Shown here piece after piece: positions 47,422 to 56,892 of a DNA stretch of 64,000 bases. Source of the DNA: Flavonifractor hominis (lineage in GTDB: Bacteria; Bacillota; Clostridia; Oscillospirales; Oscillospiraceae); the NCBI RefSeq assembly GCF_040095835.1, contig NZ_JBBMFT010000001.1, positions 62,001 to 126,000 of the forward strand, in the 5' to 3' direction. The notes below the pieces were generated by a model. It had not been told where the DNA came from and did no database searches. It worked only from the letters and a program-made list of their open reading frames with translations. The translations under genes and the position numbers were made by a program. Numbering within the stretch: the first letter of the stretch is position 1; the number at the start of each line of letters is the position of its first letter.

Positions 47422-47441
47422 GATTTGAAACGAAAAAATCC

Positions 47442-47470
47442 TTGCAAAAGGGGGAACAATGTGATATTAT
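47442..47470 (+). promoter_or_regulatory. Promoter of rpsB-tsf
   Basis: -35 TTGCAA (47442-47447) and -10 TATTAT (47465-47470), spacing 17. The leader of about 110 bases before rpsB is GC-rich with several possible stems, and may carry an S2 autoregulation site, though no specific motif was recognised. Confidence 0.65.
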
Positions 47471-47587
47471 ACCAGGGCATGTGATTACGCACACCCGCGG
47501 ACGGGGGGCCAGGTGCTTCCAAATGGAGGTTGGCCGGCTCCGAATGAACCGGGTGGAGGAATCAACAATTAAAGGAGGAAATTTACC

Positions 47588-48316
47588 ATGGCAGTCGTAT
47601 CTATGAAGCAGCTTCTCGAGGCGGGCGTCCACTTCGGTCACCAGACCCGCCGCTGGAACCCCAAGATGGCCACCTATATCTACACCGAGCGCAACGGCAT
47701 CTATATCATCGACCTGCAGAAGACCGTGAAGAAGCTGGAGGAGGCCTATAACTTTGTCCGTTCTCTGGGCGAGTCCGGCCAGACCCTGCTGTTCGTGGGC
47801 ACCAAGAAGCAGGCTCAGGAGGCCATCAAGGAAGAGGCTGAGCGCGTCGGCATGTACTATGTGAACGCCCGCTGGCTGGGCGGCATGCTCACCAACTTCA
47901 AGACCATGCGCGGCCGCGTGGAGCGCCTGAACCAGCTGAAGAAGATGCAGGAGGACGGCACCTTCGACATGCTGCCCAAGAAGGAAGTCATGAAGCACCT
48001 GGGCGAGATCGCCAAGCTGGAGAAGTACCTGGGCGGCGTTGTGGAGATGAAGAAGCTCCCCGGCGCTCTGTTCGTGGTCGATCCCCGCAAGGAGCGCAAC
48101 GCCATCAACGAGGCCCGCAAGCTGAACATCCCCATCGTGGCTATCGTGGACACCAACTGCGATCCCGATGAGATCGACTATGTGATCCCCGGCAACGATG
48201 ACGCCATCCGCGCCATCAAGCTGATCTCCGGCGTGATGGCCAACGCTATCCAGGAGGGCAAGCAGGGTCAGGATGCCGCTGAGGCTTCCGCCGAGAAGGA
48301 AGAGGCCGCCGAGTAA
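47588..48316 (+). CDS. rpsB: 30S ribosomal protein S2
   Basis: 242 residues. It opens AVVSMKQLLEAGVHFGHQTRRWNPKM and has IYIIDLQKTVKKLEEAYNFV, NARWLGGMLTNF and PIVAIVDTNCDPDEIDYVIPGNDDA, the S2 signatures. AAAGGAGGAAAT lies upstream. Codon use is that of a highly expressed gene. tsf follows after 83 bases containing a strong hairpin. Confidence 0.98.
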   Translation: MAVVSMKQLLEAGVHFGHQTRRWNPKMATYIYTERNGIYIIDLQKTVKKLEEAYNFVRSLGESGQTLLFVGTKKQAQEAIKEEAERVGMYYVNARWLGGMLTNFKTMRGRVERLNQLKKMQEDGTFDMLPKKEVMKHLGEIAKLEKYLGGVVEMKKLPGALFVVDPRKERNAINEARKLNIPIVAIVDTNCDPDEIDYVIPGNDDAIRAIKLISGVMANAIQEGKQGQDAAEASAEKEEAAE

Positions 48317-48341
48317 TCCGGACCTAAAAACGGACTGTTTG

Positions 48342-48372
48342 GAGCGCCCGCCCGCGCGGGCGGGCGCTCTTT
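48342..48372 (+). terminator. Hairpin between rpsB and tsf
   Basis: A 14-bp GC palindrome (48342-48355 with 48356-48369) followed by a short TTTG. It probably reduces read-through so that S2 is made in excess of EF-Ts, rather than fully terminating. Confidence 0.55.
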
Positions 48373-48399
48373 GATATGAAAAATGGAGGTAATGTGATC

Positions 48400-49314
48400 A
48401 TGGCAATCACTGCAAAAGACGTACAGGCTCTGCGCGAGATGACCGGCGTAGGCATGATGGACTGCAAGAAGGCCCTCACCGAGGCCGAGGGCAACATGGA
48501 TAAGGCCGTTGAGATCCTCCGCGAGAAGGGCCTGGCTGCCTCTCAGAAGAAGGCTGGCCGCATCGCCGCCGAGGGTATGGCTTACTCCGCCGTTGTGGAC
48601 GGCGTGGGCGTGGTGGTCGAGGTCAACGCCGAGACCGACTTCGTGGGCAAGAACGAGAAGTTTGTGGACTTTGTTAAGGGTGTGGCCGCTGTTGTGGCCG
48701 CCAACAAGCCTGCCGACCTGGATGCCCTGATGGCGCTGCCCTATGGCAACGGCCGTACCGTGCAGGAGGAGCAGCAGGAGATGGTGCTGGTCATCGGCGA
48801 GAACATCAAGGTCCGCCGCTTTGCCTTCTTCACGGACGGCATCTCCGTGCCTTATGTCCACGCTGGCGGCAAGATTGGCGTGCTGGTCAACCTGGAGAGC
48901 AGCCTGAGCGCTGAGCAGGTGGAGACCATCGGCAAGGACGTGGCCATGCAGATCGCCGCTCTGAACCCCCGCTTCTGGGACAAGAGCCAGGTGGACGAGG
49001 CCACTCTGGAGGAAGAGAAGAAGATCCTGCTGGTGCAGATGGCCAACGATCCCAAGATGGCTTCCAAGCCCGACAAGGTGAAGGAAGGCATTGTGGCCGG
49101 CAAGCTGGGTAAGTTCTACAAGGAGAACTGCCTGCTGCAGCAGGAGTTCGTGAAGGACAACTCCATGTCCGTGGAGCAGTATATTGCCTCCGCCGCTAAG
49201 GCGCTGGGCGGCACTGTGACCTTCAAGGATGCTGTTCGCTTTGAGAAGGGCGAGGGCATCGAGAAGAAGCAGGAGAACTTCGCTGAGGAGATTGCCAAGC
49301 AGCTGGGCAAGTAA
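48400..49314 (+). CDS. tsf: Elongation factor Ts
   Basis: 304 residues from ATG 48400 with TGGAGGTAA upstream; an ATG at 48376 is in frame but ahead of the ribosome site. The signature VQALREMTGVGMMDCKKALTEA and GVVVEVNAETDFVGKNEKFVDFV are present. It recharges EF-Tu with GTP. A palindromic terminator follows. Confidence 0.98.
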   Translation: MAITAKDVQALREMTGVGMMDCKKALTEAEGNMDKAVEILREKGLAASQKKAGRIAAEGMAYSAVVDGVGVVVEVNAETDFVGKNEKFVDFVKGVAAVVAANKPADLDALMALPYGNGRTVQEEQQEMVLVIGENIKVRRFAFFTDGISVPYVHAGGKIGVLVNLESSLSAEQVETIGKDVAMQIAALNPRFWDKSQVDEATLEEEKKILLVQMANDPKMASKPDKVKEGIVAGKLGKFYKENCLLQQEFVKDNSMSVEQYIASAAKALGGTVTFKDAVRFEKGEGIEKKQENFAEEIAKQLGK

Positions 49315-49330
49315 TTGTTTTGATGGAAGA

Positions 49331-49365
49331 AGGTCCGGGGAATGCATTCCCCGGACCTTTTTTTG
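49331..49365 (+). terminator. Terminator of rpsB-tsf
   Basis: A 13-bp perfect stem (49331-49343 with 49346-49358) followed by TTTTTTTG. Confidence 0.9.
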
Positions 49366-49440
49366 CCGGGTGTGGCGCTTGTACCCGGGGCGATTGCCTG
49401 CTATAATGAAAACAAATGTTCCGGTATGGGGGGGAGAGCC

Positions 49441-51588
49441 ATGGATCTTTTGCAAAACCTCAACAGTGCCCAGCGGGAGGCAGTGACAGCGACCGAGGGA
49501 TTTGTTCGTGTAATTGCAGGGGCTGGTTCCGGTAAGACCCGGGCGTTGACCCACCGGTTTGCCTTTTTGGTCAACGAGCTTGGGATCCTGCCGGGGAATA
49601 TTCTCTGCGTTACCTTTACCAACAAATCGGCCGCGGAGATGCGCCAGCGCATCCACCAGCTCACCGGGGACAACGATACCGGCTATATCAATACTTTTCA
49701 TGGCTTTTGTGTCTCGATCCTCCAGGAGGACAGCCACGCGGTCCAGTATCCCAAGAGTTTTCTGGTGCTGGACAATGCCGACATTGATGCTATGCTCCAG
49801 ATCATCTATGAGGAGCGTGGACTGACCCTGCGGGAGATGACCTTCTCCGAGGCGAGAAACCGGATCGAGATCCGAAAGCTGATAAAGGAACCGGAGTATT
49901 ACCGGGATATGATTGACCTGTCACTGGATGTATTGCGGGAGAAGTATGACCAGGCCTCCGACCCAGAGGATATTATTTTCTACGGCTATCTCTACCAGGA
50001 GAAGAAGTGCTTCGGGCTGGATTATAATGATCTGATCAAATTTTCTCTGTATGTATTTCAGCAGCACGCGGACCTCCGGCTCAAGTGGCAGCAGCGGCTG
50101 GAGTATATCATGATCGATGAGTTTCAGGATATCGATGCGCTCCAGTACCAGTTGATGCAGGTCCTGTGCGGCTATCATAACAATTTGTTTGTGGTGGGGG
50201 ACCCGGACCAGACCATCTACACCTGGCGGGGGGCGGATGTGAAGTATCTGCTGGACTTTGACAAGGAATTTCCCGGAACCCGCACCATTCTGATGCTGGA
50301 CAACTACCGCTCTACGCCTCAGATCCTGGCGGCGGCCAATTCCCTGATCCGGAGGAATCGTCAGCGGGTGGAAAAAGATCTGCTTTCTACCCGGCCTTCC
50401 GGCGCACCCGTATGGTGTCATTTTGCGGTGAGTCAACAGGAAGAGGCGCAGTGGATGGCTGGGGAGATGGAGCGGCTCCATATGCAGGGGGTGGCCTACC
50501 GGGATATGGCGGTGCTCTACCGGGCCCATTATGTGACCCGGGCGGTGGAGGAGGTTCTGCTGCGTGAGAAAATCCCCTACACCATCTACAGCGGTGTGCA
50601 GTTTTTTGGCCGGGCAGAGATCAAGGACGCGTTGTGCTATTTGCGGATGATCGCCTATCAGGATGATCTGTCTTTCCGACGGGTGGCCAACGTGCCCCGG
50701 CGCAACCTGGGCAGACGGCGGATGGCCTTTTTGGAGCAGTACGCCCAGGAGAAAGGGTGCACACTTTATCAGGCGCTGCGGGACAATTTGGAGGATCCCA
50801 TACTCAAAGGGACCAAAGGGCAGCAGTTTGTGTCGCTGATTGACACATATTCTACCGGATATGGAGACCGTCCGGTTTCCGAGGTGCTCTCCGCTGTGCT
50901 CAATGAGAGTGGTTATGAGCGCATGCTTCGTACCGAAGGCAGTCAGGAGCGGCTGGACAATCTGGCGGAATTGAAGCAGTCGATTTATGAGTATGAGACC
51001 AGCTGCGGGGAGGAGAGCACCCTGGAGCACTACCTGGCTCATGTGGCCCTGTTCACCAATCAGGACGCAGGGGGGACTGGGGACAAGGTGAAACTGATGA
51101 CGGTCCATGCCGCCAAGGGACTGGAATTTCCCAATGTATTTTTATGCGGGATGAACGAGGGAATCTTTCCCTCACGGAAGGTACGGACTCGCCCGGGCAT
51201 GGAGGAGGAACGCCGGCTGGCTTTCGTGGCCCTGACCAGGGCAGAGGAGCGACTCTACCTCTCCGAGGCGGATGGGCGAAATCTGGATGGATCTCCCCGC
51301 TATCCCTCCCGATTTCTGTTGGATATTGACCAAGCACTGCTACAATATACCCATCCGCCCGTGGAAGGACTTATCCAACAGGCACAGGCCTATATTGACG
51401 CAGAGAGCCGGCGGCTGCCGGAGAACAGCGGCGATCGATTCGCTGCAGGGGAGCGGGTGAGGCATACCCTGTTCGGGCCGGGCACGGTTTTGGATGTGGA
51501 CCTGGACCGGGGTGCCCATGTGGTGCAGTTCGACGAGATGCAGACGCCGCGGCGTATCTCTTTCCGCGCCAGGCTGGAACGGCTGTGA
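49441..51588 (+). CDS. UvrD/PcrA-family ATP-dependent DNA helicase
   Basis: 715 residues from ATG 49441 (GGGGGGAGA upstream). Walker A is AGAGSGKT at 26-33; other motifs are TFTNKSAAEM, the DEFQD box, GDPDQTIYTWRGA, LDNYRSTPQIL and VHAAKGLEFPNVF. The last 50 residues (GERVRHTLFGPGTVLDV, then HVVQFDEMQTPRRI) resemble the PcrA Tudor-like tail. PcrA unwinds DNA in repair and removes stalled RNA polymerase. It could be PcrA itself or a paralogue. It has its own transcript after the tsf terminator. Confidence 0.92.
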   Translation: MDLLQNLNSAQREAVTATEGFVRVIAGAGSGKTRALTHRFAFLVNELGILPGNILCVTFTNKSAAEMRQRIHQLTGDNDTGYINTFHGFCVSILQEDSHAVQYPKSFLVLDNADIDAMLQIIYEERGLTLREMTFSEARNRIEIRKLIKEPEYYRDMIDLSLDVLREKYDQASDPEDIIFYGYLYQEKKCFGLDYNDLIKFSLYVFQQHADLRLKWQQRLEYIMIDEFQDIDALQYQLMQVLCGYHNNLFVVGDPDQTIYTWRGADVKYLLDFDKEFPGTRTILMLDNYRSTPQILAAANSLIRRNRQRVEKDLLSTRPSGAPVWCHFAVSQQEEAQWMAGEMERLHMQGVAYRDMAVLYRAHYVTRAVEEVLLREKIPYTIYSGVQFFGRAEIKDALCYLRMIAYQDDLSFRRVANVPRRNLGRRRMAFLEQYAQEKGCTLYQALRDNLEDPILKGTKGQQFVSLIDTYSTGYGDRPVSEVLSAVLNESGYERMLRTEGSQERLDNLAELKQSIYEYETSCGEESTLEHYLAHVALFTNQDAGGTGDKVKLMTVHAAKGLEFPNVFLCGMNEGIFPSRKVRTRPGMEEERRLAFVALTRAEERLYLSEADGRNLDGSPRYPSRFLLDIDQALLQYTHPPVEGLIQQAQAYIDAESRRLPENSGDRFAAGERVRHTLFGPGTVLDVDLDRGAHVVQFDEMQTPRRISFRARLERL

Positions 51589-51712
51589 TCGAGGACAGCG
51601 GGGAGAGGAACATACGAATAAATTGTAAAAACTTTAGCTTAACTACTAGGCAAACGTGGAAAACTATATTAAAATAGGGTAGACTAAAATACCATTCAAA
51701 GGGGCTGAATAT

Positions 51713-52435
51713 ATGTCCGAACCGCAGTATAAGCGTGTACTTCTGAAACTCAGCGGAGAGGCTCTGGCCGGAGAGGCCAGCCGTGGGCTGGACTTTGACG
51801 TGATCGGCAGCGTATGCGATGTGATCAAAAAGTGTGTGTCCATCGGTGTGCAGGTGGGAATCGTTGTGGGCGGCGGCAATTTCTGGCGCGGCGTAAAGGA
51901 CGGCGGCGACCGGATGGAACGCACCCGGGCCGACCACATGGGTATGTTGGCCACCACCATCAATGCTCTGGCTGTGGCTGATGTGCTGGAGCAGAAGGGC
52001 GTGGACGTGCGGGTGCAGACCGCCATCGAGATGCGTTCCATTGCCGAGCCGTACATCCGTTCCCGCGCTATCCGCCATATGGAGAAGGGAAGAGTGGTCA
52101 TTTTTGGCTGTGGTACGGGCAATCCGTTCTTCTCCACCGACACGGCGGCGGTGCTGCGCGCTGCGGAAATCGATGCCGACGCCATTTTGTTGGCCAAGAA
52201 CATCGACGGTGTCTATAGTGCCGATCCCAAGAAGGACCCAACCGCGGTCAAGTATGACACCATCACTTATGATGATGTTCTGGCCCAGCGGCTCCAGGTC
52301 ATGGATTCCACCGCTACGTCTCTGTCCATGGACAACAATATTCCGGTGATTCTCTTTGCGCTGAAAGACCCGGAGAATATCCTGCGGGTCGTAATGGGTG
52401 AAAAGATCGGGACCATTGTCAAGGAGGAATCGTGA
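51713..52435 (+). CDS. pyrH: UMP kinase
   Basis: 240 residues, AAAGGGG upstream. It starts SEPQYKRVLLKLSGEALAGEASRG and has VGIVVGGGNFWRG, RADHMGMLATTINALAVAD and GTGNPFFSTDTAAVLRAAEI, the PyrH signatures. It makes UDP from UMP with ATP. It starts the cluster pyrH-frr-uppS-cdsA-dxr-rseP-ispG-polC. The 124 bases before it are A+T-rich and probably hold the promoter, but no clear boxes with good spacing were found. Confidence 0.97.
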   Translation: MSEPQYKRVLLKLSGEALAGEASRGLDFDVIGSVCDVIKKCVSIGVQVGIVVGGGNFWRGVKDGGDRMERTRADHMGMLATTINALAVADVLEQKGVDVRVQTAIEMRSIAEPYIRSRAIRHMEKGRVVIFGCGTGNPFFSTDTAAVLRAAEIDADAILLAKNIDGVYSADPKKDPTAVKYDTITYDDVLAQRLQVMDSTATSLSMDNNIPVILFALKDPENILRVVMGEKIGTIVKEES

Positions 52436-52436
52436 G

Positions 52437-52991
52437 ATGAAGGAAGTCAACAAAGAATTTGATGTTAAGATGCAGAAGACCATTGATGTGGTCATGAGCG
52501 ACTTCGCCAGCGTTCGGGCCGGCCGCGCCAATGCAGCGGTACTGGACAAGATCACGGTGGACTATTATGGCGCCCCCACCCCTCTCAACCAGGTGGCTGC
52601 CATCTCCTCTCCCGATCCCCGCAGCCTGATGATTCAGCCCTGGGATGGTACACTGCTCAAGGCCATTGAAAAAGCCATTCAGACCTCCGATCTGGGCATC
52701 AATCCTCAGAACGATGGTCGTGTGATCCGTCTGGCGTTTCCTCAACTCACGGAGGAGCGCCGCAAGGAACTGACCAAGCAGGTAAAGAAATACGGTGAAA
52801 ACGGGAAAGTGGCCATCCGCAATATCCGTCGGGATGCCATGGAGAAGTTCAAGGCCATGGAGAAAAAGTCCGAGATTACCGAGGATGATCGGAAGGACTA
52901 CGAGAAAGAACTGCAGGATATCACCGAGAAGCGCTGCAAGCAGATCGATGAGCTGACCGCTAAGAAGGAAGCGGAACTGATGGCAGTTTAA
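52437..52991 (+). CDS. frr: Ribosome recycling factor
   Basis: 184 residues from ATG 52437, just after the pyrH stop. It has SDFASVRAGRANAAVLDKITVDYYGAPTPLNQVA, SPDPRSLMIQPWD and the C-terminal coiled coil ENGKVAIRNIRRDAMEKFKAMEKKSEITEDD. It splits post-termination ribosomes with EF-G. Length is standard. Confidence 0.97.
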   Translation: MKEVNKEFDVKMQKTIDVVMSDFASVRAGRANAAVLDKITVDYYGAPTPLNQVAAISSPDPRSLMIQPWDGTLLKAIEKAIQTSDLGINPQNDGRVIRLAFPQLTEERRKELTKQVKKYGENGKVAIRNIRRDAMEKFKAMEKKSEITEDDRKDYEKELQDITEKRCKQIDELTAKKEAELMAV

Positions 52992-53016
52992 TGCTGTAAG
53001 GCGAGAACACTTTGCG

Positions 53017-53044
53017 GTGCGGGATGCCACTTGGCATCCCGCAC
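53017..53044 (+). terminator. Stem-loop between frr and uppS
   Basis: A 12-bp perfect stem (53017-53028 with 53033-53044, loop ACTT) followed by a mixed CCGTATCTTATTT stretch. It may be a partial terminator inside the operon. Confidence 0.45.
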
Positions 53045-53075
53045 CCGTATCTTATTTGAGCAGGTAGGGTATCAT

Positions 53076-53822
53076 ATGGCATTTATCAAGCCGAAAAAGA
53101 ATGCGGTCCCAGTGGTGGACTTTGAGCATTTGCCCCGTCACATTGCGATCATTATGGATGGCAATGGCCGCTGGGCGAAACGTCGTGGACTGCCCCGGAC
53201 AGCGGGACACGCCGCAGGTGCGGAGACCTTTCGTACCATTGCCACCTATTGTAAGGAGATCGGTCTGGAGTATCTGACGGTCTACGCCTTCTCCACAGAG
53301 AACTGGAAGCGGCCTGCCGAAGAGGTTTCGGCCATTGTGGGCCTGCTGAAGACCTATCTGCTGGAGTCCATTGAAAAGATGGAGAAGGATAAGATCAAAC
53401 TGCACTTTTTCGGAGACCTGGAGCCGCTGCCCCAGGAGCTCAAGGATATGTGTGTGCGTACAGACGATATTTCCACCCATTATGATGGCATGCAGGTCAA
53501 TGTATGTTTCAATTATGGCGGTCGAGATGAGATCGTTCGGGCGGCGCGGGCCTTTGCCTTGGAGTGCGCCCAGGGAAAACGAACGCCGGACTCCTTGACA
53601 GAGGCAGATTTTTCCCGTTATCTTTATTCCGCTGGGGTACCGGATCCGGATCTCATTATTCGACCCAGCGGAGAAATACGGGTATCCAATTTCCTGCTAT
53701 GGCAGTCGGCTTATGCTGAGTTCTATTTCACCGATGTACTCTGGCCGGATTTTTCCAAGGAAGAGCTGCATAAGGCGCTGGCGGCTTATCAGAGCCGATC
53801 CCGCCGCTTTGGGGGTGTCTGA
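53076..53822 (+). CDS. uppS: Isoprenyl transferase (undecaprenyl diphosphate synthase)
   Basis: 248 residues from ATG 53076, GCAGGTAGGG upstream. The motifs are IAIIMDGNGRWAKRRGLPRTAGHAAGAET with the catalytic Asp, YAFSTENWKRP, NYGGRDEIV and DLIIRPSGEIRVSNFLLWQSAYAEFYF. It makes the lipid carrier for peptidoglycan. It is followed by cdsA after two bases. Confidence 0.97.
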   Translation: MAFIKPKKNAVPVVDFEHLPRHIAIIMDGNGRWAKRRGLPRTAGHAAGAETFRTIATYCKEIGLEYLTVYAFSTENWKRPAEEVSAIVGLLKTYLLESIEKMEKDKIKLHFFGDLEPLPQELKDMCVRTDDISTHYDGMQVNVCFNYGGRDEIVRAARAFALECAQGKRTPDSLTEADFSRYLYSAGVPDPDLIIRPSGEIRVSNFLLWQSAYAEFYFTDVLWPDFSKEELHKALAAYQSRSRRFGGV

Positions 53823-53824
53823 GA

Positions 53825-54652
53825 GTGGGAAAACGAGTCATGGTAGCGGTGATCTTCATTCCGCTGCTGCTGGTATTGTTTTACGGTGTGTCACCTGCCT
53901 ATCCGTGGGCGCTGTGTCTGCTGATAGCAGCTTTGTCCATGATCGCGGTACACGAGGTACTGTGGTCCACGGGATTTTTGAAGCATGCGCGTATCTCCGG
54001 TTATTCCATCATATTGGCCGGACTGATTCCCTTCTGGATTTATTATGACGCATCTGCCCTGGCGGCGTTGTGTGGGATGTTTGTCTATGTGCTGCTCCTG
54101 TTTGCTGAAGCAATTGCCAGCCATAAACGTATCACGCTGGAGAAAATGGGAGGGGCTTTTTTCCTCACGCTTGTCATCCCCTTTTTCCTGTCTACCTTCC
54201 TGCGCATCCGCCAGATGGAAGTGTGGGAACCTGTGATCGTGTTGCCGCTGGTGGTGGCCTTCATCAGCGATGCCTTTGCCCTGTTTGCTGGTATGGCGTT
54301 TGGACGGCACAAACTGGCCCCGGAGCTTTCACCCAAAAAGACGGTAGAGGGTGCTGTGGGGGGCCTTGTAGGTGCGGTGGTATGCACGGTACTGTACGGT
54401 GTGCTGCTCCAGTTTGTATTCCATTTTGAGGTGCAGTATTTCTACCTGGGCATTTACGGCGCGTTGGGCAGTCTGGTTTCTCAGCTGGGTGACCTTTCGT
54501 TTTCCTATATCAAGCGGGAATATGGGCTGAAGGATTTCGGTAATATCTTTCCCGGGCATGGCGGTGTGCTGGACCGGTTTGACAGCGTAATTTTCTGTGC
54601 CCCGCTGATTGAATTGCTGCTCCATTTCCTGCCCGCTGTGGGGGTATCGTAA
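53825..54652 (+). CDS. cdsA: Phosphatidate cytidylyltransferase
   Basis: 275 residues, GTG start at 53825. Seven or so membrane segments. The CdsA signature is in SQLGDLSFSYIKREYGLKDFGNIFPGHGGVLDRFDS. It makes CDP-diacylglycerol. It lies between uppS and dxr, the usual Firmicutes order. Confidence 0.96.
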   Translation: MGKRVMVAVIFIPLLLVLFYGVSPAYPWALCLLIAALSMIAVHEVLWSTGFLKHARISGYSIILAGLIPFWIYYDASALAALCGMFVYVLLLFAEAIASHKRITLEKMGGAFFLTLVIPFFLSTFLRIRQMEVWEPVIVLPLVVAFISDAFALFAGMAFGRHKLAPELSPKKTVEGAVGGLVGAVVCTVLYGVLLQFVFHFEVQYFYLGIYGALGSLVSQLGDLSFSYIKREYGLKDFGNIFPGHGGVLDRFDSVIFCAPLIELLLHFLPAVGVS

Positions 54653-54653
54653 T

Positions 54654-55793
54654 ATGAGCAGATGTATTTCCCTGTTAGGGTCTACTGGATCCATTGGGCG
54701 GCAATCACTGGAGGTGATTGCCGCCTGCGGCATGCAGGTGGCGGCTCTGACCGCCAACCGGAATGTGGATCTGATAGAAGAACAGTGTCGTCGCTTCCAG
54801 CCAGAGCTTGCCGTACTGATGGATGAGGCCGCCGCAGCAGAACTGCGCTTGCGGCTGGCGGACACCGGAATCCGGGTGTCCGCTGGGATGGACGGCCTTA
54901 TTGAAGCGGCCAGCCTGCCTGCGGCGGATACCGTATTGACAGCAGTGGTGGGCATGGTAGGCCTGCGGCCGACATTGGCTGCTATTCGGGAGGGGAAACG
55001 GATCGCCCTGGCCAATAAGGAGACGCTGGTGTGCGCCGGGGAATTGGTCATGGACGCAGCCCAGCGCTATGGGGCCGAGGTCGTACCTGTGGATTCGGAG
55101 CACTCGGCCCTGTTCCAGTGCCTTCAGGGCTGCAAAGATCGCGGGGAGGTCAAGCGCCTGATCCTGACCGCCTCAGGCGGGCCTTTCTTCGGCTGGGAGA
55201 AGCAGGCGCTGGCCAATGTCACCAAGGCTCAGGCCCTAAAGCACCCCAACTGGTCCATGGGAGCGAAGATCACCATTGACTCGGCCACTCTGATGAACAA
55301 AGGTCTGGAGTTTATTGAGGCGATGCGGCTTTACCATATGCCTCCGGAGAAAATTTCCATCGTAATTCACCGGGAGAGTATAGTTCACTCCCTGGTGGAA
55401 TACTGTGATCATGCAGTGCTGGCGCAGTTGGGGGTACCCGATATGCGCCTGCCCATCCAGTATGCCCTGACCTGGCCCGCCCGTACTCCGGCAGTGGCAG
55501 AGCCTTTGGATTTGTTGACCTGTCCGCCTTTGACCTTCCATGCCCCGGACTATGAGGCATTCCCCTGTCTGAAACTGGCCCTCTCTGCTGCCCGTACGGG
55601 TGGGACGGCCACAGCGGTGCTCAACGGTGCCAATGAGGCAGCGGTAGGGTTGTTCCTGGAGGAGAAGATATCCTTCGGGGCCATAGCCGAGCGAGTGGCT
55701 CGGGCGTTGGACCAAGTTCCGGTGGTGTACGATCCTACCTTGGAAGATGTATTGGCGGCCGATGCGGCCGCCCGGGAAGCAGCTACATGTTGA
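54654..55793 (+). CDS. dxr: 1-deoxy-D-xylulose-5-phosphate reductoisomerase
   Basis: 379 residues from ATG 54654, one base past the cdsA stop. NADPH-binding LLGSTGSIGRQSLEV, ALANKETLVCAGELVMD, DSEHSALFQCLQG, SGGPFFGWE and ATLMNKGLEFIEA are present. It makes MEP in the non-mevalonate isoprenoid pathway, which feeds uppS upstream. Intact and normal length. Confidence 0.97.
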   Translation: MSRCISLLGSTGSIGRQSLEVIAACGMQVAALTANRNVDLIEEQCRRFQPELAVLMDEAAAAELRLRLADTGIRVSAGMDGLIEAASLPAADTVLTAVVGMVGLRPTLAAIREGKRIALANKETLVCAGELVMDAAQRYGAEVVPVDSEHSALFQCLQGCKDRGEVKRLILTASGGPFFGWEKQALANVTKAQALKHPNWSMGAKITIDSATLMNKGLEFIEAMRLYHMPPEKISIVIHRESIVHSLVEYCDHAVLAQLGVPDMRLPIQYALTWPARTPAVAEPLDLLTCPPLTFHAPDYEAFPCLKLALSAARTGGTATAVLNGANEAAVGLFLEEKISFGAIAERVARALDQVPVVYDPTLEDVLAADAAAREAATC

Positions 55794-55805
55794 TTTGAGG
55801 TGCCT

Positions 55806-56879
55806 ATGACCATTTTGTTCATTGTCATTACCATTGTGCTTTTTGGGCTGCTCATTGCAGTACATGAGTTCGGTCATTTTATTGCTGCCAAGCTTCTGGG
55901 AGTGCGTGTGAACGAATTTGCCATCGGCATGGGGCCACAGCTGCTGTCCCGGACGCGGGGGGAGACCACATATTCTCTTCGAGCCTTTCCTGTAGGCGGT
56001 TTCTGCGCTATGGAGGGAGAGGATGAGAACTCCGACGACCCGCGTTCCTTTCATAATAAGCCGGCCTGGAAGAAATTTATTATCCTGGTGGCCGGCGCGT
56101 TTATGAATTTTGTGGCGGGGCTGCTGCTCATCCTGATTCTGTTCAGCGTGGCAGGTAGCCCTTCTATGCCGGTGGTGGGGGAGTTCCTCTCCGGAGCGGA
56201 GGATATCGCCGAGCAGGGACTGCTGCCCGGGGATGAGTTCTATCGCATCGATGGACACCGGATCTACTTCCGTAATGATGCCATCCTTTTTCTCAGTCGG
56301 GCTGGGGAGGATGTGGCCATCGAGGTATTACGGGACGGGGAGCGGGTTGACCTGGGCACGCTCCACCTGCCCTACCGTATTCAGGTAGAGGAAAATGGTC
56401 AACAGGTGCTCAAACGCGGCATCACAGTGGGAGAGGTTCGTGAAACCGGGCCGTTGGCCACGATCCGAAATGTCTGGTACCAGGCCATTGACTATGTGCG
56501 CATGGTATGGATGAGTCTGGGTGATCTGGTGACCGGCGCGGTAGGGATCCAGGACATGTCCGGCCCGATCGGTATTTTGGCCATCGCTGGGGAGAAGGGA
56601 CAGCAGGGAGTAGAGGCTGCCGGGCTGTTCGGCGGTATGGTGAACATTTTGGACTTTGTGGCCCTTATTGCCATCAACCTGGCAGTGATGAACCTGCTGC
56701 CCATCCCGGCGCTGGACGGAGGACAGATCCTTTTCCTCTTTGTAGGGGGGATCTACCGGTTGCTTCGCGGAAAACGTATGGATCAGAAATATCTGGGTTA
56801 CGTCAATATGATCGGCTTTTTCTGCCTGATCGCGCTGATGGTCGTGGTGGCGATCAGCGACGTGACCAAGCTCCTGTAA
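55806..56879 (+). CDS. rseP: RIP metalloprotease RseP
   Basis: 357 residues from ATG 55806 with TTGAGG just before. The site-2 protease zinc motif HEFGH (20-24) is in the first membrane helix, a PDZ part lies at about 115-200, and the second active-site motif NLLPIPALDGGQ is near 300. It cleaves membrane-bound anti-sigma factors and signal peptides; the DUF4179 protein in this window could be a target, but that is a guess. Confidence 0.95.
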   Translation: MTILFIVITIVLFGLLIAVHEFGHFIAAKLLGVRVNEFAIGMGPQLLSRTRGETTYSLRAFPVGGFCAMEGEDENSDDPRSFHNKPAWKKFIILVAGAFMNFVAGLLLILILFSVAGSPSMPVVGEFLSGAEDIAEQGLLPGDEFYRIDGHRIYFRNDAILFLSRAGEDVAIEVLRDGERVDLGTLHLPYRIQVEENGQQVLKRGITVGEVRETGPLATIRNVWYQAIDYVRMVWMSLGDLVTGAVGIQDMSGPIGILAIAGEKGQQGVEAAGLFGGMVNILDFVALIAINLAVMNLLPIPALDGGQILFLFVGGIYRLLRGKRMDQKYLGYVNMIGFFCLIALMVVVAISDVTKLL

Positions 56880-56892
56880 GGAGGAAGAGACT

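Noticed and set aside
47477..47587. Ribosomal protein S2 leader regulatory motif
   Set aside because: The leader is GC-rich and foldable, but I could not match it to a defined motif.
51589..51712. Promoter of pyrH
   Set aside because: The stretch is A+T-rich and a promoter is likely, but no box pair stands out enough to place it.
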